A DNA stretch of 64,000 nt from JAJECS01 sp965262745 (GCA_965262745.1 OZ253558.1:1984001-2048000); one strand, 5' to 3'. Positions 1 through 9,067 are shown, counted from the stretch's first letter. The notes: generated by a model from the letters alone, not told the origin. Numbers and translations are program-made.

Positions 1-474
1 GCCTTGCAGCTGTATCGATCGCGCCTCGACCCCGGCCATATGGACATCGGTGAGCGTGGCGTCTCGCAACTCCGCCCACACCATCTGCGCGCCAGCGAGC
101 GACGCGCCCACGAAGCGCGAGCGCTGCGCCGCGACGCCGGTTAGGTCGGCGCCGTCCAGCTGCGCCCCGCTGAGGTCCGCGTCGACGAGGATGGCCAGAC
201 GCAAGTTCGCCCCCCGAAGGTCCGCGGCAGCGAGATTCGCGCCGGCGAGGTCAGCCTTCTGGAGATGCACACCAGCGAGGTCGGCGCCGTGCAAGTCAAC
301 GCCGGGACAGCGGGTCGGCTCATGGAGCCAGGCCTCGGCAAACGCCGACTGGATCACGCACCCGTTGACGACCATGGCGTTCTGACTCAGGACGATCGCG
401 ACCGCTAGCGCAATCAGCGCAGCCGCGCCCGTCGCGACCAGCGTCGCGATGACCGCGCGAAGGGTGGTTTGCAT
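1..474 (-). CDS. Pentapeptide-repeat protein, partial (3' end outside window)
   Basis: The reverse strand from an ATG at 474 is open for 158 codons and runs off the left edge without a stop. Residues about 8-30 form one hydrophobic segment (MQTTLRAVIATLVATGAAAL), followed by a short linker. From about residue 52 comes a series of A(D/N)LXX pentapeptides (VDLHGADLAGVHLQKADLAG and so on), the signature of the pentapeptide-repeat right-handed beta helix. The protein is probably membrane-anchored with the helix on one face of the membrane. Members of this fold have many roles, including DNA mimicry and scaffolding, so no function is assigned. The gene is divergent from the ABC permease that starts at 616. 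Confidence 0.8.
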   Translation of the reverse strand, partial: MQTTLRAVIATLVATGAAALIALAVAIVLSQNAMVVNGCVIQSAFAEAWLHEPTRCPGVDLHGADLAGVHLQKADLAGANLAAADLRGANLRLAILVDADLSGAQLDGADLTGVAAQRSRFVGASLAGAQMVWAELRDATLTDVHMAGVEARSIQLQG

Positions 475-615
475 AATCCGTGATTCGCGAGCCTATCTTC
501 AGCGGCACGCCCTGCCGCCAGTTGCGGGGCGAGTATGCGCCACGTAGCATGACCTTGTCCGCGAATCGGTGCTGCGGGGCATGGCTGCCGCGCGCACGCG
601 TGTGGAACTGCCGAG

Positions 616-1578
616 ATGACGCAATACATCACCCGGCGGCTGCTGGTCTCAATTCCGCTGTTGTTTGGCATCTCGATCATTACGTTCATTATCATCAATT
701 TGGCTCCAGGAGATCCACTTACTGCGCTCCTAGACCCAGAGGACCAAATATCGCTCTCAGTACGAGACGTAGAAGCGCTGAGGCGCGAACTTGGTCTCGA
801 CCGGCCGGGTCCGGTGCGTTACGTGATCTGGCTGAAAGAGGCGTTGACCGGGAATCTCGGCTACTCATATCAGACGAAGCGACCCGTGATCGAGATGGTT
901 CTTAACAAACTACCAGTTACCCTAAGCCTCATGGGTGTGGCGCTAGCTCTTGCCTCCTCTATTGGAGTTGTTTTTGGCGTTATCTCAGCTCTGAGGCAGT
1001 ATTCAATCATCGACTATTCGCTCTCAGTCGTTTCATTTTTCATGATTTCGATCCCGCAATTCTTCTTTGCCCTCTCGGGCATGCTGATATTCGCGGTGTG
1101 GCTGGGGTGGCTGCCCACATTCGGCATGTGGACGGCTGGCGAAGACCCCGAGCTGTGGGATCTCGCCCACCACGCGATCTTGCCGATCTCGGCCTTGATG
1201 CTGCAGGACATCGCGGTGTACATGCGCTATACGCGGGCGTCGATGCTCGACACGCTCTCCGCCGAATACGTGCTGACCGCTCGGGCCAAGGGGCTGAGCG
1301 AGACGCTTGTGCTTTGGAAGCACGTCTTTCGTAACGCGCTGGTGCCGCTGGTCACGGTCTTGGGGCTCTCACTGCCGGCGCTCATCGGTGGCGCGCTCAT
1401 CATCGAGACCATCTTCTCGTGGCCCGGCGTGGGCGCGCTTGCCTACAATGCGCTGCGGCAACGTGACTACCCGGTGCAGATGGCGGTGTTGCTGATGGGC
1501 GCCACGGCGGTCCTGGCGGCTAACCTGCTCGCGGACGTGGCCTACGCCTGGGTCGACCCGCGCGTGCGCCACTCCTAG
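616..1578 (+). CDS. Oligo/dipeptide-type ABC transporter permease (DppB/OppB family)
   Basis: This 320-residue protein has the usual DppB length and order: an N-terminal transmembrane helix (residues 9-31), a periplasmic segment beginning APGDPLTALL, then five further helices. The EAA cytoplasmic loop is at about 217-241 (EYVLTARAKGLSETLVLWKH), followed by the conserved P-G-V-G of the family near 270. It should form one half of an importer pore with the next gene, which starts 10 bases downstream. A weak GGAA lies upstream of the ATG. The likely cargo-binding protein is the convergent gene ending at 2917. Substrate is not readable from sequence; members of this class carry peptides, opines or oligosaccharides. 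Confidence 0.93.
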   Translation: MTQYITRRLLVSIPLLFGISIITFIIINLAPGDPLTALLDPEDQISLSVRDVEALRRELGLDRPGPVRYVIWLKEALTGNLGYSYQTKRPVIEMVLNKLPVTLSLMGVALALASSIGVVFGVISALRQYSIIDYSLSVVSFFMISIPQFFFALSGMLIFAVWLGWLPTFGMWTAGEDPELWDLAHHAILPISALMLQDIAVYMRYTRASMLDTLSAEYVLTARAKGLSETLVLWKHVFRNALVPLVTVLGLSLPALIGGALIIETIFSWPGVGALAYNALRQRDYPVQMAVLLMGATAVLAANLLADVAYAWVDPRVRHS

Positions 1579-1588
1579 GCTCTGATTC

Positions 1589-2560
1589 ATGGCACAGGGG
1601 ACCCCGCCGGACAAGCAGCTCCCAACCGAGGCGGACATCGGTGACGAGGTGGCAGCGGCGCAGCGACGCGCAGAGACAGTCGAGTTCCTCGACCTTCCGC
1701 CCGAGCTTTCACCCTGGACCCGCGCGCGGCGGCGGTTCATGTCGCACAAGCTGGCCGTCCTCGGGCTCGCCATTCTGCTGAATATGGCGTTGATCGCGAT
1801 TTTTGCGGAAGTCGTGGCTCCATACGACCCGACGCGGAACCACCTGCACAAACTGCTGGCGGGGCCAGATTCCCTGAATTGGCTGGGGACCGACCGCTCC
1901 GGTCGCGACACCTTCAGTCGGGTGGTGTACGGGGCCCGCGTCTCGCTCTCCGTGGGCGTTGTGGCGGTGTCGATTTACTTAGCGATCGCGTTTGCCGTTG
2001 GGGCAACCGCCGGACTGACGGGCGGTCACGTCGACAACATCCTGATGCGTTTCACGGATCTCATCATGACCTTTCCCTCATTCATTCTCATAGTCATCAT
2101 GGCCGGGATCCTCGGACCGAGCATTATCAACGTGATGGTGATCATCGGGATTTTCGGCTGGCCGGGACTCGCGCGTTTGATTCGCGGTCAGATTTTGGTC
2201 CAGCGAGAATTGGACTTCGTCATCGCATCGCAGGCACTGGGCGGCAGCCTGCGGCACATCATCCGGCGCCACGTGCTGCCCAACGTCATCGGTCCAGTGT
2301 CGGTGGCGGTCACGCTCGGCGTCGCCGGGGCGATTCTGGCGGAAGCCGGGCTGAGCTTCCTGGGCCTCGGCATCTCGGAGCCCGCGGCAAGCTGGGGAAC
2401 GATGATCAGCAACGCTCGCGGGATCGCGTTCATCGATGCCGCGCCGGCCCTATGGCTGTCGCCCGGGCTCTCGATCGTCTTGGCCGTGCTGGCGATCTAC
2501 TTCGTTGGGGACGGGTTGCGCGACGCGTTCGACGTGCGGGGAAGCGGGTCCGGCAACTAG
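1589..2560 (+). CDS. Oligo/dipeptide-type ABC transporter permease (DppC/OppC family)
   Basis: A 323-residue membrane protein. After a cytoplasmic N-terminus of about 55 residues it has a first helix (53-77) and then the DppC hallmark LGTDRSGRDTFSRVVYGARV at 99-118. Further helices follow, with an EAA loop at about 209-237 (SQALGGSLRHIIRRHVLPN). It is the heteromeric partner of the upstream permease, with only 10 bases between them, so the two are surely co-transcribed. No ATPase gene (DppD/DppF type) lies in the window, so the ATP-binding subunits must be encoded elsewhere or shared between transporters. The N-terminal extension is longer and more acidic than in many relatives. Confidence 0.93.
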   Translation: MAQGTPPDKQLPTEADIGDEVAAAQRRAETVEFLDLPPELSPWTRARRRFMSHKLAVLGLAILLNMALIAIFAEVVAPYDPTRNHLHKLLAGPDSLNWLGTDRSGRDTFSRVVYGARVSLSVGVVAVSIYLAIAFAVGATAGLTGGHVDNILMRFTDLIMTFPSFILIVIMAGILGPSIINVMVIIGIFGWPGLARLIRGQILVQRELDFVIASQALGGSLRHIIRRHVLPNVIGPVSVAVTLGVAGAILAEAGLSFLGLGISEPAASWGTMISNARGIAFIDAAPALWLSPGLSIVLAVLAIYFVGDGLRDAFDVRGSGSGN

Positions 2561-2673
2561 CGAGGCCGCCGCGCGAGGGCCAACGTCTCGCGCACCACCG
2601 ATCACCGTCACACCCTGGCTCCGGTCGGTATGGACTTCAGCCTCCCTGGTAGTTCTGACATAGAGCGCCCGGC

Positions 2674-2693
2674 GGGCGGTTCGCGAACCGCCC
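2674..2693. repeat. 20-base perfect palindrome followed by CCTAC (REP-like)
   Basis: GGGCGGTTCG is followed directly by its reverse complement CGAACCGCCC, then CCTAC. Two other elements in the window (29231 and 47618) also end in GCCCCTAC after an inverted repeat, which suggests a family of dispersed intergenic repeats. Confidence 0.5.
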
Positions 2694-2836
2694 CTACCAA
2701 ACCCCTACGGCCGCACACTCAACCGTGGGGGAGCCGGCCGCAGACTGGAACCGGGAACGGAACCCAAGTGCGCGACCGGGGACACCAGGGAACGCCGGCC
2801 AGTGTTCCACGAGCCTTTGGGCGTGAGCGCTTAAGC

Positions 2837-2874
2837 CACCGAGGCGGCGGGGATTTCTCCCCGCCGCCTCGGTG
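2837..2874. terminator. 17-bp perfect hairpin, probable bidirectional terminator
   Basis: The arms at 2837-2853 (CACCGAGGCGGCGGGGA) and 2858-2874 are exactly complementary around a TTTC loop. There is no T-run on either side, so this is not a textbook intrinsic terminator. Its place between convergent genes still favours transcript ending or 3'-end protection. Confidence 0.5.
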
Positions 2875-2882
2875 CATCGGCG

Positions 2883-2908
2883 TCGAGCCGGCCCGCCTGC
2901 CGGCTCGA
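2883..2908. terminator. 10-bp perfect hairpin just past the binding-protein stop
   Basis: The arms TCGAGCCGGC (2883-2892) and GCCGGCTCGA (2899-2908) surround a 6-base loop. The hairpin sits 9 bases beyond the stop codon of the minus-strand gene ending at 2917, where a 3' hairpin would be expected. No T-tract follows. Confidence 0.45.
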
Positions 2909-2916
2909 TCTGAGGA

Positions 2917-4851
2917 CTACCCGCTGAAGTCCTTGCCATCCCAGCGCGGGTCGATCCAGGTCCGCTCGACGGGCGACCGCACCGGCTGCACGTAGGTCTG
3001 CTGCCAGAGCGGCCCCTGCATGCGGCGGTGGTAGATGTTGCGCACAGTGCCGTAGTCGACCGGCCCGGCCACCATGGTGCCGCGGGCGTGGATGTACTTG
3101 GCGATCTCGAACCACGCTTCCTGGAGCTCCGCCACATCCGAAATCTTCTGCGCCTTCTCGTACATCGCGTCGATGACCGGGTCGCAGATGTCGGCGGCGT
3201 TGAAGCCGGCCTGGCTGTAGTACCAGCCGCACCGCATGCGCTGCCAGCCGTCTTCCAAGGTGTTGAAGCCGCCGAAGTTGTGCATGCTGAGGTCCCAGTT
3301 GCGGCTCTCGTAGAGCTCCTCGACAACGGCCGCCACGTCGATCCGCAGGAACTGCACGTCGAGGCCAACATCCGCGTAGTACTCCTGGAACGCCAGGGCG
3401 CGCGGCCCCGGGTCGCCCCACGTGATCCAGCGAATGGTCTGGCTGGTGTCGAAGCCCGACTCCGCGATGAGCGCACGAGCCCCTTCCGGATCGTAGGGCA
3501 GCTCGCGGTAGGTGCCGGGCGGCGGATCGGCGATCAGCCCCACATGCGCCCAGACGTAGTCGGTCTTGAAGCGCGTGCCGCGGTCGAGCGTCGCGTTGAC
3601 CGTATCGCGGTCGAGCGCCAACACCATGGCTTCCACGAGCAGCGAGATGTTCGTGTCCTTGAAGATCTCGGACCCCCGCTGCAGCCAGATGACGCTGCCG
3701 AACGGCGAGCGCTGGGGAAAGGCCTGCAGGTGCGGTTGATCACCCAAGCGCACGAACGACTCCACGGTGCCCGCACGGATGTGGTCCAACTCGCCGGCCT
3801 CGGTGGCCGCGTCGTTCGCGTCGCGGTCTCCGTAGCGGATGATGTAGCGGTCGATGTAGGGCGCCCCATACGCAAAGTCGTCGTTGGCTTCCAGTTCCCA
3901 GAACTGGCCCTCGACGTAGCGCACGGCCTTCAAGGCCCCGTTCCCGACGGGCGCTGAGGCCAGTGCGTGACCCTCGAAGGCCGTGGCGGGGTCAATGTCT
4001 TTGTAGAGGTGCTTCGGGTACGGCGGGAGGTGGACGGAGCGGTCCTTGAGCGGTCGCCCCCACCAGCCCGGGTTTGGATTCTCGAGCGAAACCCGCACCG
4101 TCTTGTCATCGATCTTGACCACCCCGCCGGAGTCCTCCACGTTGTCGGTGGGGTTCTCGGCCCAGGCCTGTGAGCCCTGGATGTTGATGTACGTGATGTC
4201 GGCGAACTTCGCGCCATAGGCCGGGTCGATGGCCATCTGGTAGCTCCACACCACGTCGTCCGCCACCACCGGGGCCCCATCGTGCCAGTTGAGATCGGGA
4301 TGGAGGTGAAAGTCGTAGACGCGGGAGGGCTCGATCTCATCCCAGCTTTGCGCCGCGCCCTGGCCCCAGCCGCCGGGCAGTGCCGGCAACCGCCCATCGC
4401 CCCACTGGTCGCCGTACCACAGTTGCAGCCAGACGTAGTCGTTGATGAAGTGATGCTCGCTGCCCCACTGCGCATAGGGATTCCAGAAGCGCGTCGACGG
4501 GGTGCCCGCCCCAACCGTGATCGTGCCGCCGCTGACGGGGCCCGTCATCTCCTGTTCCATGGCGGGCGCCGCCGTGACCATGACTTCCTTGATCACTTCC
4601 TTGGTCACGACCCGCTCGACCACGACTTCCTTGATCACTTCCTTGGTGACCACGGTCTCGACCGGGACTTCCTTGATCACTTCCTTCGTCACGACCCGCT
4701 CGACCGGGACTTCCTTGATCACTTCCTTCGTCACGACCTGCGTTTCACCGCATGCCGCGAGCACGGCCGCGCCGGCGGCCCCGAAGAGCCCGGCAGCCGC
4801 GCCCTGCAGAAGTCGCCGCCGCGACACCGCCGTATGCATCCCACGCTTCAT
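2917..4851 (-). CDS. ABC transporter substrate-binding lipoprotein (SBP_bac_5 / family 5)
   Basis: This is a 644-residue exported binding protein. I use the ATG at 4851 rather than an in-frame ATG 39 bases upstream, because it gives a clean signal peptide (SRRRLLQGAAAGLFGAAGAA) ending in the lipobox LAAC with Cys34 and has a G-rich stretch just upstream. Residues 39-94 are four tandem 14-residue repeats built on VVTKEVIKEVPVE, a spacer typical of Chloroflexota binding lipoproteins, followed by a family-5 solute-binding domain (SGGTITVGAGTPSTRFWNPY near its start). It should capture the solute for the convergent permeases at 616-2560. Opposite orientation to its permeases is uncommon and means it is transcribed separately. 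Confidence 0.9.
   Translation of the reverse strand: MKRGMHTAVSRRRLLQGAAAGLFGAAGAAVLAACGETQVVTKEVIKEVPVERVVTKEVIKEVPVETVVTKEVIKEVVVERVVTKEVIKEVMVTAAPAMEQEMTGPVSGGTITVGAGTPSTRFWNPYAQWGSEHHFINDYVWLQLWYGDQWGDGRLPALPGGWGQGAAQSWDEIEPSRVYDFHLHPDLNWHDGAPVVADDVVWSYQMAIDPAYGAKFADITYINIQGSQAWAENPTDNVEDSGGVVKIDDKTVRVSLENPNPGWWGRPLKDRSVHLPPYPKHLYKDIDPATAFEGHALASAPVGNGALKAVRYVEGQFWELEANDDFAYGAPYIDRYIIRYGDRDANDAATEAGELDHIRAGTVESFVRLGDQPHLQAFPQRSPFGSVIWLQRGSEIFKDTNISLLVEAMVLALDRDTVNATLDRGTRFKTDYVWAHVGLIADPPPGTYRELPYDPEGARALIAESGFDTSQTIRWITWGDPGPRALAFQEYYADVGLDVQFLRIDVAAVVEELYESRNWDLSMHNFGGFNTLEDGWQRMRCGWYYSQAGFNAADICDPVIDAMYEKAQKISDVAELQEAWFEIAKYIHARGTMVAGPVDYGTVRNIYHRRMQGPLWQQTYVQPVRSPVERTWIDPRWDGKDFSG
4570..4737 (-). 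repeat. Four tandem 42-bp coding repeats (VVTKEVIKEVPVE spacer)
   Basis: Four head-to-tail 42-base units encode 14-residue repeats alternating V/I with K/E. They differ mainly in the last three codons (VER, VET, VER, VTA). The pattern suggests a rigid, charged beta-strand or coiled spacer that holds the binding domain away from the lipid anchor. Confidence 0.85.
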
Positions 4852-4987
4852 GACGCACCCCCCACACCTTGCCGGACCCATGGCAGGCAAACATCCGCTG
4901 CCTGCAGATCAAGCATTGATTCCAGAAGTTTAGCACCCGGAGTATCTTGGCGCGCATGCGGCGGTCGTCCAGCTCGTTAGCGCTGCG

Positions 4988-5788
4988 TCAGGACCAGCGG
5001 CGCTCCGGCGGGTCGAATACAAAGCCGTGGAACAGCGCGCGGCGCTCTGGAGATAGACCGGCGTAGAAGGCCTTGGAGTAGCTCCAGTGCTCGGGGTTGC
5101 CTAGCATGAAGCCATGCTCGTAGGCGTAGTACAGCATGATGCGGAGTCCATTCGGATCGGTGCAGGGTCCGCGCGTGTGCCAGACGGCGTTGTGGAACAT
5201 AACAGCCGTCCCCGGCGGCCCGCAGACCTGGATGGCGCCGGGCATGGTGTCGTAGCCCGCGCGCTGCTCCGGCGACGGCTCAGCGTCGCCGCGATGCGAG
5301 CCGGGCACGAGCATTAGATTGCCCCGTCCCGGTTCGCGCATGTCCGATAGGTAGTAGCCGACTTTGAGCTGCATCATCGGCGTGGGCCGCGCGAGCACGC
5401 GCAGGTAACCGCCATCGGGGTGCCACTGCGGCGGGCGGTCTGAGGCCCCGACCTCCCAGATGGCGTCGGACGCGTGGAAATGCGGATTTCGGATGAGGAA
5501 GGCGTGCGCATAGGGCATGAGGGGCGCGTAGTCGATGAGATCGAGCAATGCCGGATCGTCCTCGAGGATGTGGAAGATTCGCGTGTTCGGCCCCTCAACG
5601 TCGGTGACTCCATTGGTCGGCGTCTGCGCCGCGGCCAGGCGACGGCGACGCTCCATGACGCGCTCGAGCCGCTCGGCGAGCAGGGCCACGTGGTCGGGCG
5701 CGAGGAATCCCGGAAGCACCAAGTACCCGCTGGTCTGAAACGCATATATCTCGTCGGGCGTCGGGCGGGCAGAGTTGTCGGTGGTCAT
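4988..5788 (-). CDS. Phytanoyl-CoA dioxygenase (PhyH) family protein
   Basis: This 266-residue protein is predicted to be a cytoplasmic Fe(II)/2-oxoglutarate-dependent oxygenase. The double-stranded beta-helix iron ligands are visible: H123 and D125 in WHPDGGY, and H204 in FHNAVWHTRG. R216 (GLRIMLYY) is placed to bind the 2-oxoglutarate carboxylate. Length and motif spacing match the PhyH family. Relatives hydroxylate diverse small molecules, and the substrate here is unknown. It lies between the binding protein and an aldo/keto reductase on the same strand (24-base gap to the reductase). That location fits a catabolic cluster acting on whatever the transporter brings in. Confidence 0.88.
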   Translation of the reverse strand: MTTDNSARPTPDEIYAFQTSGYLVLPGFLAPDHVALLAERLERVMERRRRLAAAQTPTNGVTDVEGPNTRIFHILEDDPALLDLIDYAPLMPYAHAFLIRNPHFHASDAIWEVGASDRPPQWHPDGGYLRVLARPTPMMQLKVGYYLSDMREPGRGNLMLVPGSHRGDAEPSPEQRAGYDTMPGAIQVCGPPGTAVMFHNAVWHTRGPCTDPNGLRIMLYYAYEHGFMLGNPEHWSYSKAFYAGLSPERRALFHGFVFDPPERRWS

Positions 5789-5811
5789 GCGCCGCTTATC
5801 CGGTGGCTCGC

Positions 5812-6762
5812 CTACGTCTCATCGGAATCGCTCAGCGCCGCTTCGATGGCCTCCAGCTCGTCGGGACCCATCGCCCAGCCCACGGACGCCACGTTCTGGC
5901 GCACGTGCCCGGGCCGGGAGGCGCCGGCGATCACCGATGCGATGACCGGTTGCCGGGCGAGCCAGCTCATGGCCAACTCAAGCAAGGTGCGGCCGTGCGC
6001 GTCCGCCACGGAGCGCAGCCGCTCCGTTCGGGCGACGTTGCTTGGCGTGCGCCAGCGATCGGCCTGGGAGCCCTCGGCCAGCCGCGCGCCAGCCGGCGGA
6101 GTCACGCCGGGTCGGTATTTACCGCTGAGCAGCCCGCTGGCGAGCGGGAAATATGGGAGCAGCGACAAGCCAAAGGCCTCGCATGCCGGGATGACTTCAG
6201 ATTCCACGCTTCGGTCGAGGAGGCTGTATTGGTTTTGCGCGGACAGGAACGGGGTGACGTTGGCGCGCTCGGCGGCGGCAGCGGCGGCGGCGATCTGCCA
6301 GCCGGCAAAGTTCGAATGCCCGATGTATCGCACCTTGCCCTGGCGGACAAGGAGATCGAGCGCCGAGATTGTCTCCTCGATGGGCGTATTGGGGTCCGGC
6401 CGGTGCATCTGATAGAGGTCGATGTAGTCCGTTCGCAGGCGGCGGAGGCTGTCCTCAACGGCCTGCATGATGTGCCGACGCGAGCCGCCGCGTTGCATGG
6501 GACCATCGCCCATCGCCGAGGCAAACTTGGTGGCGACGACCGCGTCGTCACGGCAGCCTTTGAGGGCGGAACCCAGAAACTTCTCCGAGCGGCCGTTCTG
6601 GCCGTAGCTGTTGCTCGTGTCGAACAGCGTGATGCCCACGTCCAACGCGGCGTGGACGACGGCGCGCGTCTGCTTGCGGTCGCAGGGGCCGCCGAACTGA
6701 TTGCAGCCCACGCCCACCACTGATACTTCCAAGCCGGATCGGCCGAGCCTCCGGTAGTCCAT
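5812..6762 (-). CDS. Aldo/keto reductase
   Basis: A 316-residue NAD(P)H-dependent oxidoreductase of the AKR fold. I choose the ATG at 6762 because GGAG sits 6 bases before it. The ATG two codons upstream would leave no spacing to that GGAG. The catalytic tetrad is complete: D48 (LFDTSNSYG), Y53, K79 (ATKF) and H120 (DLYQMHRPD). The sequence runs on through SNFAGWQIA and a C-terminal cofactor-binding region (VIAGASRPGHVRQN). It most resembles the YajO/Tas-type sugar-aldehyde reductases. It precedes the PhyH gene and is divergent from the Gfo/Idh/MocA gene, so carbohydrate redox chemistry is the likely setting. Confidence 0.93.
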   Translation of the reverse strand: MDYRRLGRSGLEVSVVGVGCNQFGGPCDRKQTRAVVHAALDVGITLFDTSNSYGQNGRSEKFLGSALKGCRDDAVVATKFASAMGDGPMQRGGSRRHIMQAVEDSLRRLRTDYIDLYQMHRPDPNTPIEETISALDLLVRQGKVRYIGHSNFAGWQIAAAAAAAERANVTPFLSAQNQYSLLDRSVESEVIPACEAFGLSLLPYFPLASGLLSGKYRPGVTPPAGARLAEGSQADRWRTPSNVARTERLRSVADAHGRTLLELAMSWLARQPVIASVIAGASRPGHVRQNVASVGWAMGPDELEAIEAALSDSDET

Positions 6763-6920
6763 CGGCATCTCCAAGCAGCAGCGGATAGCCCGTATGGCGG
6801 GCAAGTATAGGAAGGCCGCACCGGCGGTCGCATTGGGAACGGCTCTACACCGATTCGCCCGATCCGGGCATCATGGGCCATAGCAGCCGGGGCTCCGGCC
6901 CTGAAAAGCGAGTGAACGGC

Positions 6921-8018
6921 ATGCCTGCGAAATACCGCGTCGGAATCATCGGGACGGGCCGCAGCGGCGGATTGATCGAAGACGAGCTGCCGGTGGGCGA
7001 CCGCCGCAAGCCCTACGGGCACTACAGCGCGTACGAGGCGATCACCGAAACCGAGGTGGTGGCCGTGGCAAATCGCGGCGCCGAACGGCTGCGGCGATTC
7101 AGCGAGCGCTTCGGCGTGACGAACACGTACCTCGACTACCGGGAGATGATCGACACCGAGCAACTGGATATCGTCAGCGTGACGACGCCCTCGTTCGCCC
7201 GCGCCGAGCCGCTGATCTATGCCGCCGAGCACGGCGTGCGGGGCATCTACAGCGAAAAGGGGCTGTGCGCCTCACTGGCCGAGGCCGACCGGATCCACCG
7301 CGCCTGCACGGCCAACGGCGTGGCGTTCAACTGGGGGGCGATGCGGCGCCATGACTCGGTGTACACGACCATGCGGGATGCCATCGCCGCCGGTGAGGTC
7401 GGCGCACCCCAATTTGTCGTCGTCTACGGCTACACGGACATCATCAAACACCACCCGCACACGCTGGATACGGCCTCGATGTTCCTGGGCGACCCGCCGC
7501 CCGTATGGGTGGAAGGCCGCCTGATCGATCCCGGCGATCCCTTCGACCCCGCGCCGCGGCGTCCGCCGCCCAGCTACGATCCGGCGGGACATCGGTATGT
7601 CCCGGTGGCGGGCGAGGAAATAGCCGACCCGATGGTCGGGTTCTTCCGGGTCGGGTACGCGACCGGCGTGGAAGGATATTTCATCCCCCGCCGGGGCCAG
7701 TGGGACATCGAGGTGCACGGCGATGAAGGACGGGCCGTGGTGTGGGATAACGGAGATCACGCCTCGGTGCGCCTGATCAGCGGCGAATACGCCGACGTGC
7801 GGGAGCACACGATTCGAGGGATCGCCGAGAGCCCCGCGGTGCTCACGATCCGCAGCATCATCCGGGAGTTGGAGACCGGCGAGCGCACGACTGGGAACAT
7901 CGACGTCACCATGCAGTCGGTCGAAGCGCAGTTTGGCATCGCGCATTCGCATCTCAACGGCGGCGCGCGCGTGTCCCTGCCCGTGGCCGACCGCACGCTT
8001 TACATCCCGGGAGGTTAG
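6921..8018 (+). CDS. Gfo/Idh/MocA family oxidoreductase
   Basis: The product is 365 residues from the ATG at 6921; an in-frame start at 6873 would add 16 residues before the Rossmann strand. The N-terminus VGIIGTGRSGG is the NAD(P)-binding G-x-G-x-x-G. The E-K-G of YSEKGLCASL sits where the family normally has E-K-P with the catalytic lysine. The second domain holds FNWGAMRRHDS and GFFRVGYATGVEGYF. These enzymes oxidise or reduce sugars, inositols and amino sugars. Its stop overlaps the stop of the convergent sialidase gene by 4 bases (8015-8018), and it is divergent from the aldo/keto reductase. Confidence 0.9.
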   Translation: MPAKYRVGIIGTGRSGGLIEDELPVGDRRKPYGHYSAYEAITETEVVAVANRGAERLRRFSERFGVTNTYLDYREMIDTEQLDIVSVTTPSFARAEPLIYAAEHGVRGIYSEKGLCASLAEADRIHRACTANGVAFNWGAMRRHDSVYTTMRDAIAAGEVGAPQFVVVYGYTDIIKHHPHTLDTASMFLGDPPPVWVEGRLIDPGDPFDPAPRRPPPSYDPAGHRYVPVAGEEIADPMVGFFRVGYATGVEGYFIPRRGQWDIEVHGDEGRAVVWDNGDHASVRLISGEYADVREHTIRGIAESPAVLTIRSIIRELETGERTTGNIDVTMQSVEAQFGIAHSHLNGGARVSLPVADRTLYIPGG

Positions 8019-9067
8019 ACGCCGCCTAAGTCGCCGACGTTGAGCCGCGTCCAGCGCAGGCGCTCGTAGGTCATTTCGTCGCCACACTCGTAGATCAGGC
8101 CCACGGCGCCGTCACCCAGGTCGCAGAGGTCCGAGTAGGCGGCGGGTCCGGGGTGCACGACGCGGCCGGATGACCAGGTGCGCCCGCCGTCGTCGCTGCG
8201 CCGCACGGTGAGCCGCTCTCGCGCCTGGCTGGCGGCGTTGGCGAACACGAGCGGCGCACCGGGGCCGCCCGCGCGCACGGCCGAGGCCTGGCAGTGGGGG
8301 TCCACGAGGTCGTCGTGCCAGCCGTCCTCGGCGAACAACTCCCCTCCATCAACGCTGCGGGCGTACCGGCGGCGGTAGAGCGGCTGCTCATCGCGCCGGT
8401 CGCAGCGCCGGTTCAGGTAGAGGCTGCCGTCATCCAACTCGACGGCTACGCACTCGTTCGTGCCGTCGCCGGTCGCCGCGCCGATGCGCCAGGTGATGCC
8501 GCCGTCGTCACTGAGCAGTAGGTGCGAACGGCACGAGTCGACGTAGCGCTGATACTGCCGGCCGACGCCGTGATCGCAGGGGATGACGAGACGTCCGCTG
8601 CGCAGCTGCACGCCATGACACGGCCCGGTGGCGTACCAGGTCCAGTCGGGCCGTTTGACCGCGCTCGTGATCTCGCGGGGAGCAGCCCAGGTCTTGCCGT
8701 CGTCGTCACTGTGGGTCAGCCAGACCGTGCGCTCGGCCTTGTCCTGCCAGACGAGGTCCTCGGGGCCGTCGTGGGGATTGCGGCAGAAGAGCAGCGTGAT
8801 TCGCCCACTGTCGCGGTCGACCACCGGGGCCGGGTTGCCCGCCACGTCGCCGCCGCCCGCGACCACGACGCGCAACGCGTCGAACTCTGGAGCGCCGCGC
8901 TCGCGCCGCCGCAAGACGGTATCGATATCACCGGTGTCGGCGCGATCACGGCGGCGCCCCTCGGCAAAGGCCAGCACCGTGCCGGCCGTGGAGACCGCCA
9001 GCGCCGGGATGCGGAACGTGTGATAGCCGTGCCGCCCGGAAACAAACAGGTCTTGGATCTCATCCAT
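8015..9067 (-). CDS. Exo-alpha-sialidase-like protein (GH33 fold), no signal peptide
   Basis: A 350-residue six-bladed propeller. The GH33 FRIP motif is at 18-21 and supplies an arginine of the carboxylate-binding triad. It is followed by the characteristic EGRRRDRADTGDIDTVLRR block at 36-54. Four Asp-boxes are seen (SDDDGKTW 120, SDDGGITW 186, SVDGGELF 239, SDDGGRTW 291). Near the C-terminus come AYSDL (Y311) and YECG (E327), fitting the Tyr/Glu nucleophile pair. Only MDEIQDLFVSGRHGY precedes FRIP, so the enzyme is probably cytoplasmic. That implies imported sialo-oligosaccharides or a related sugar acid. It is divergent from another sialidase-fold gene. Confidence 0.85.
   Translation of the reverse strand: MDEIQDLFVSGRHGYHTFRIPALAVSTAGTVLAFAEGRRRDRADTGDIDTVLRRRERGAPEFDALRVVVAGGGDVAGNPAPVVDRDSGRITLLFCRNPHDGPEDLVWQDKAERTVWLTHSDDDGKTWAAPREITSAVKRPDWTWYATGPCHGVQLRSGRLVIPCDHGVGRQYQRYVDSCRSHLLLSDDGGITWRIGAATGDGTNECVAVELDDGSLYLNRRCDRRDEQPLYRRRYARSVDGGELFAEDGWHDDLVDPHCQASAVRAGGPGAPLVFANAASQARERLTVRRSDDGGRTWSSGRVVHPGPAAYSDLCDLGDGAVGLIYECGDEMTYERLRWTRLNVGDLGGV

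Larger units (their letters stand above)
2561..2916. other. Non-coding gap between convergent permease and binding-protein genes
   Basis: This 356-base interval holds no convincing gene. It contains three inverted repeats, listed separately (2674-2693, 2837-2874 and 2883-2908), which fit termination of the two convergent transcripts and a REP-like element. Confidence 0.7.

Noticed and set aside
2837..2908. The two hairpins as canonical rho-independent terminators
   Set aside because: Stems are excellent but no T-run follows on either strand, so they are reported only as probable terminators.
5474..6723. Overlapping plus-strand ORFs opposite PhyH and the aldo/keto reductase
   Set aside because: Antisense shadows with low-complexity Arg/Ala composition.
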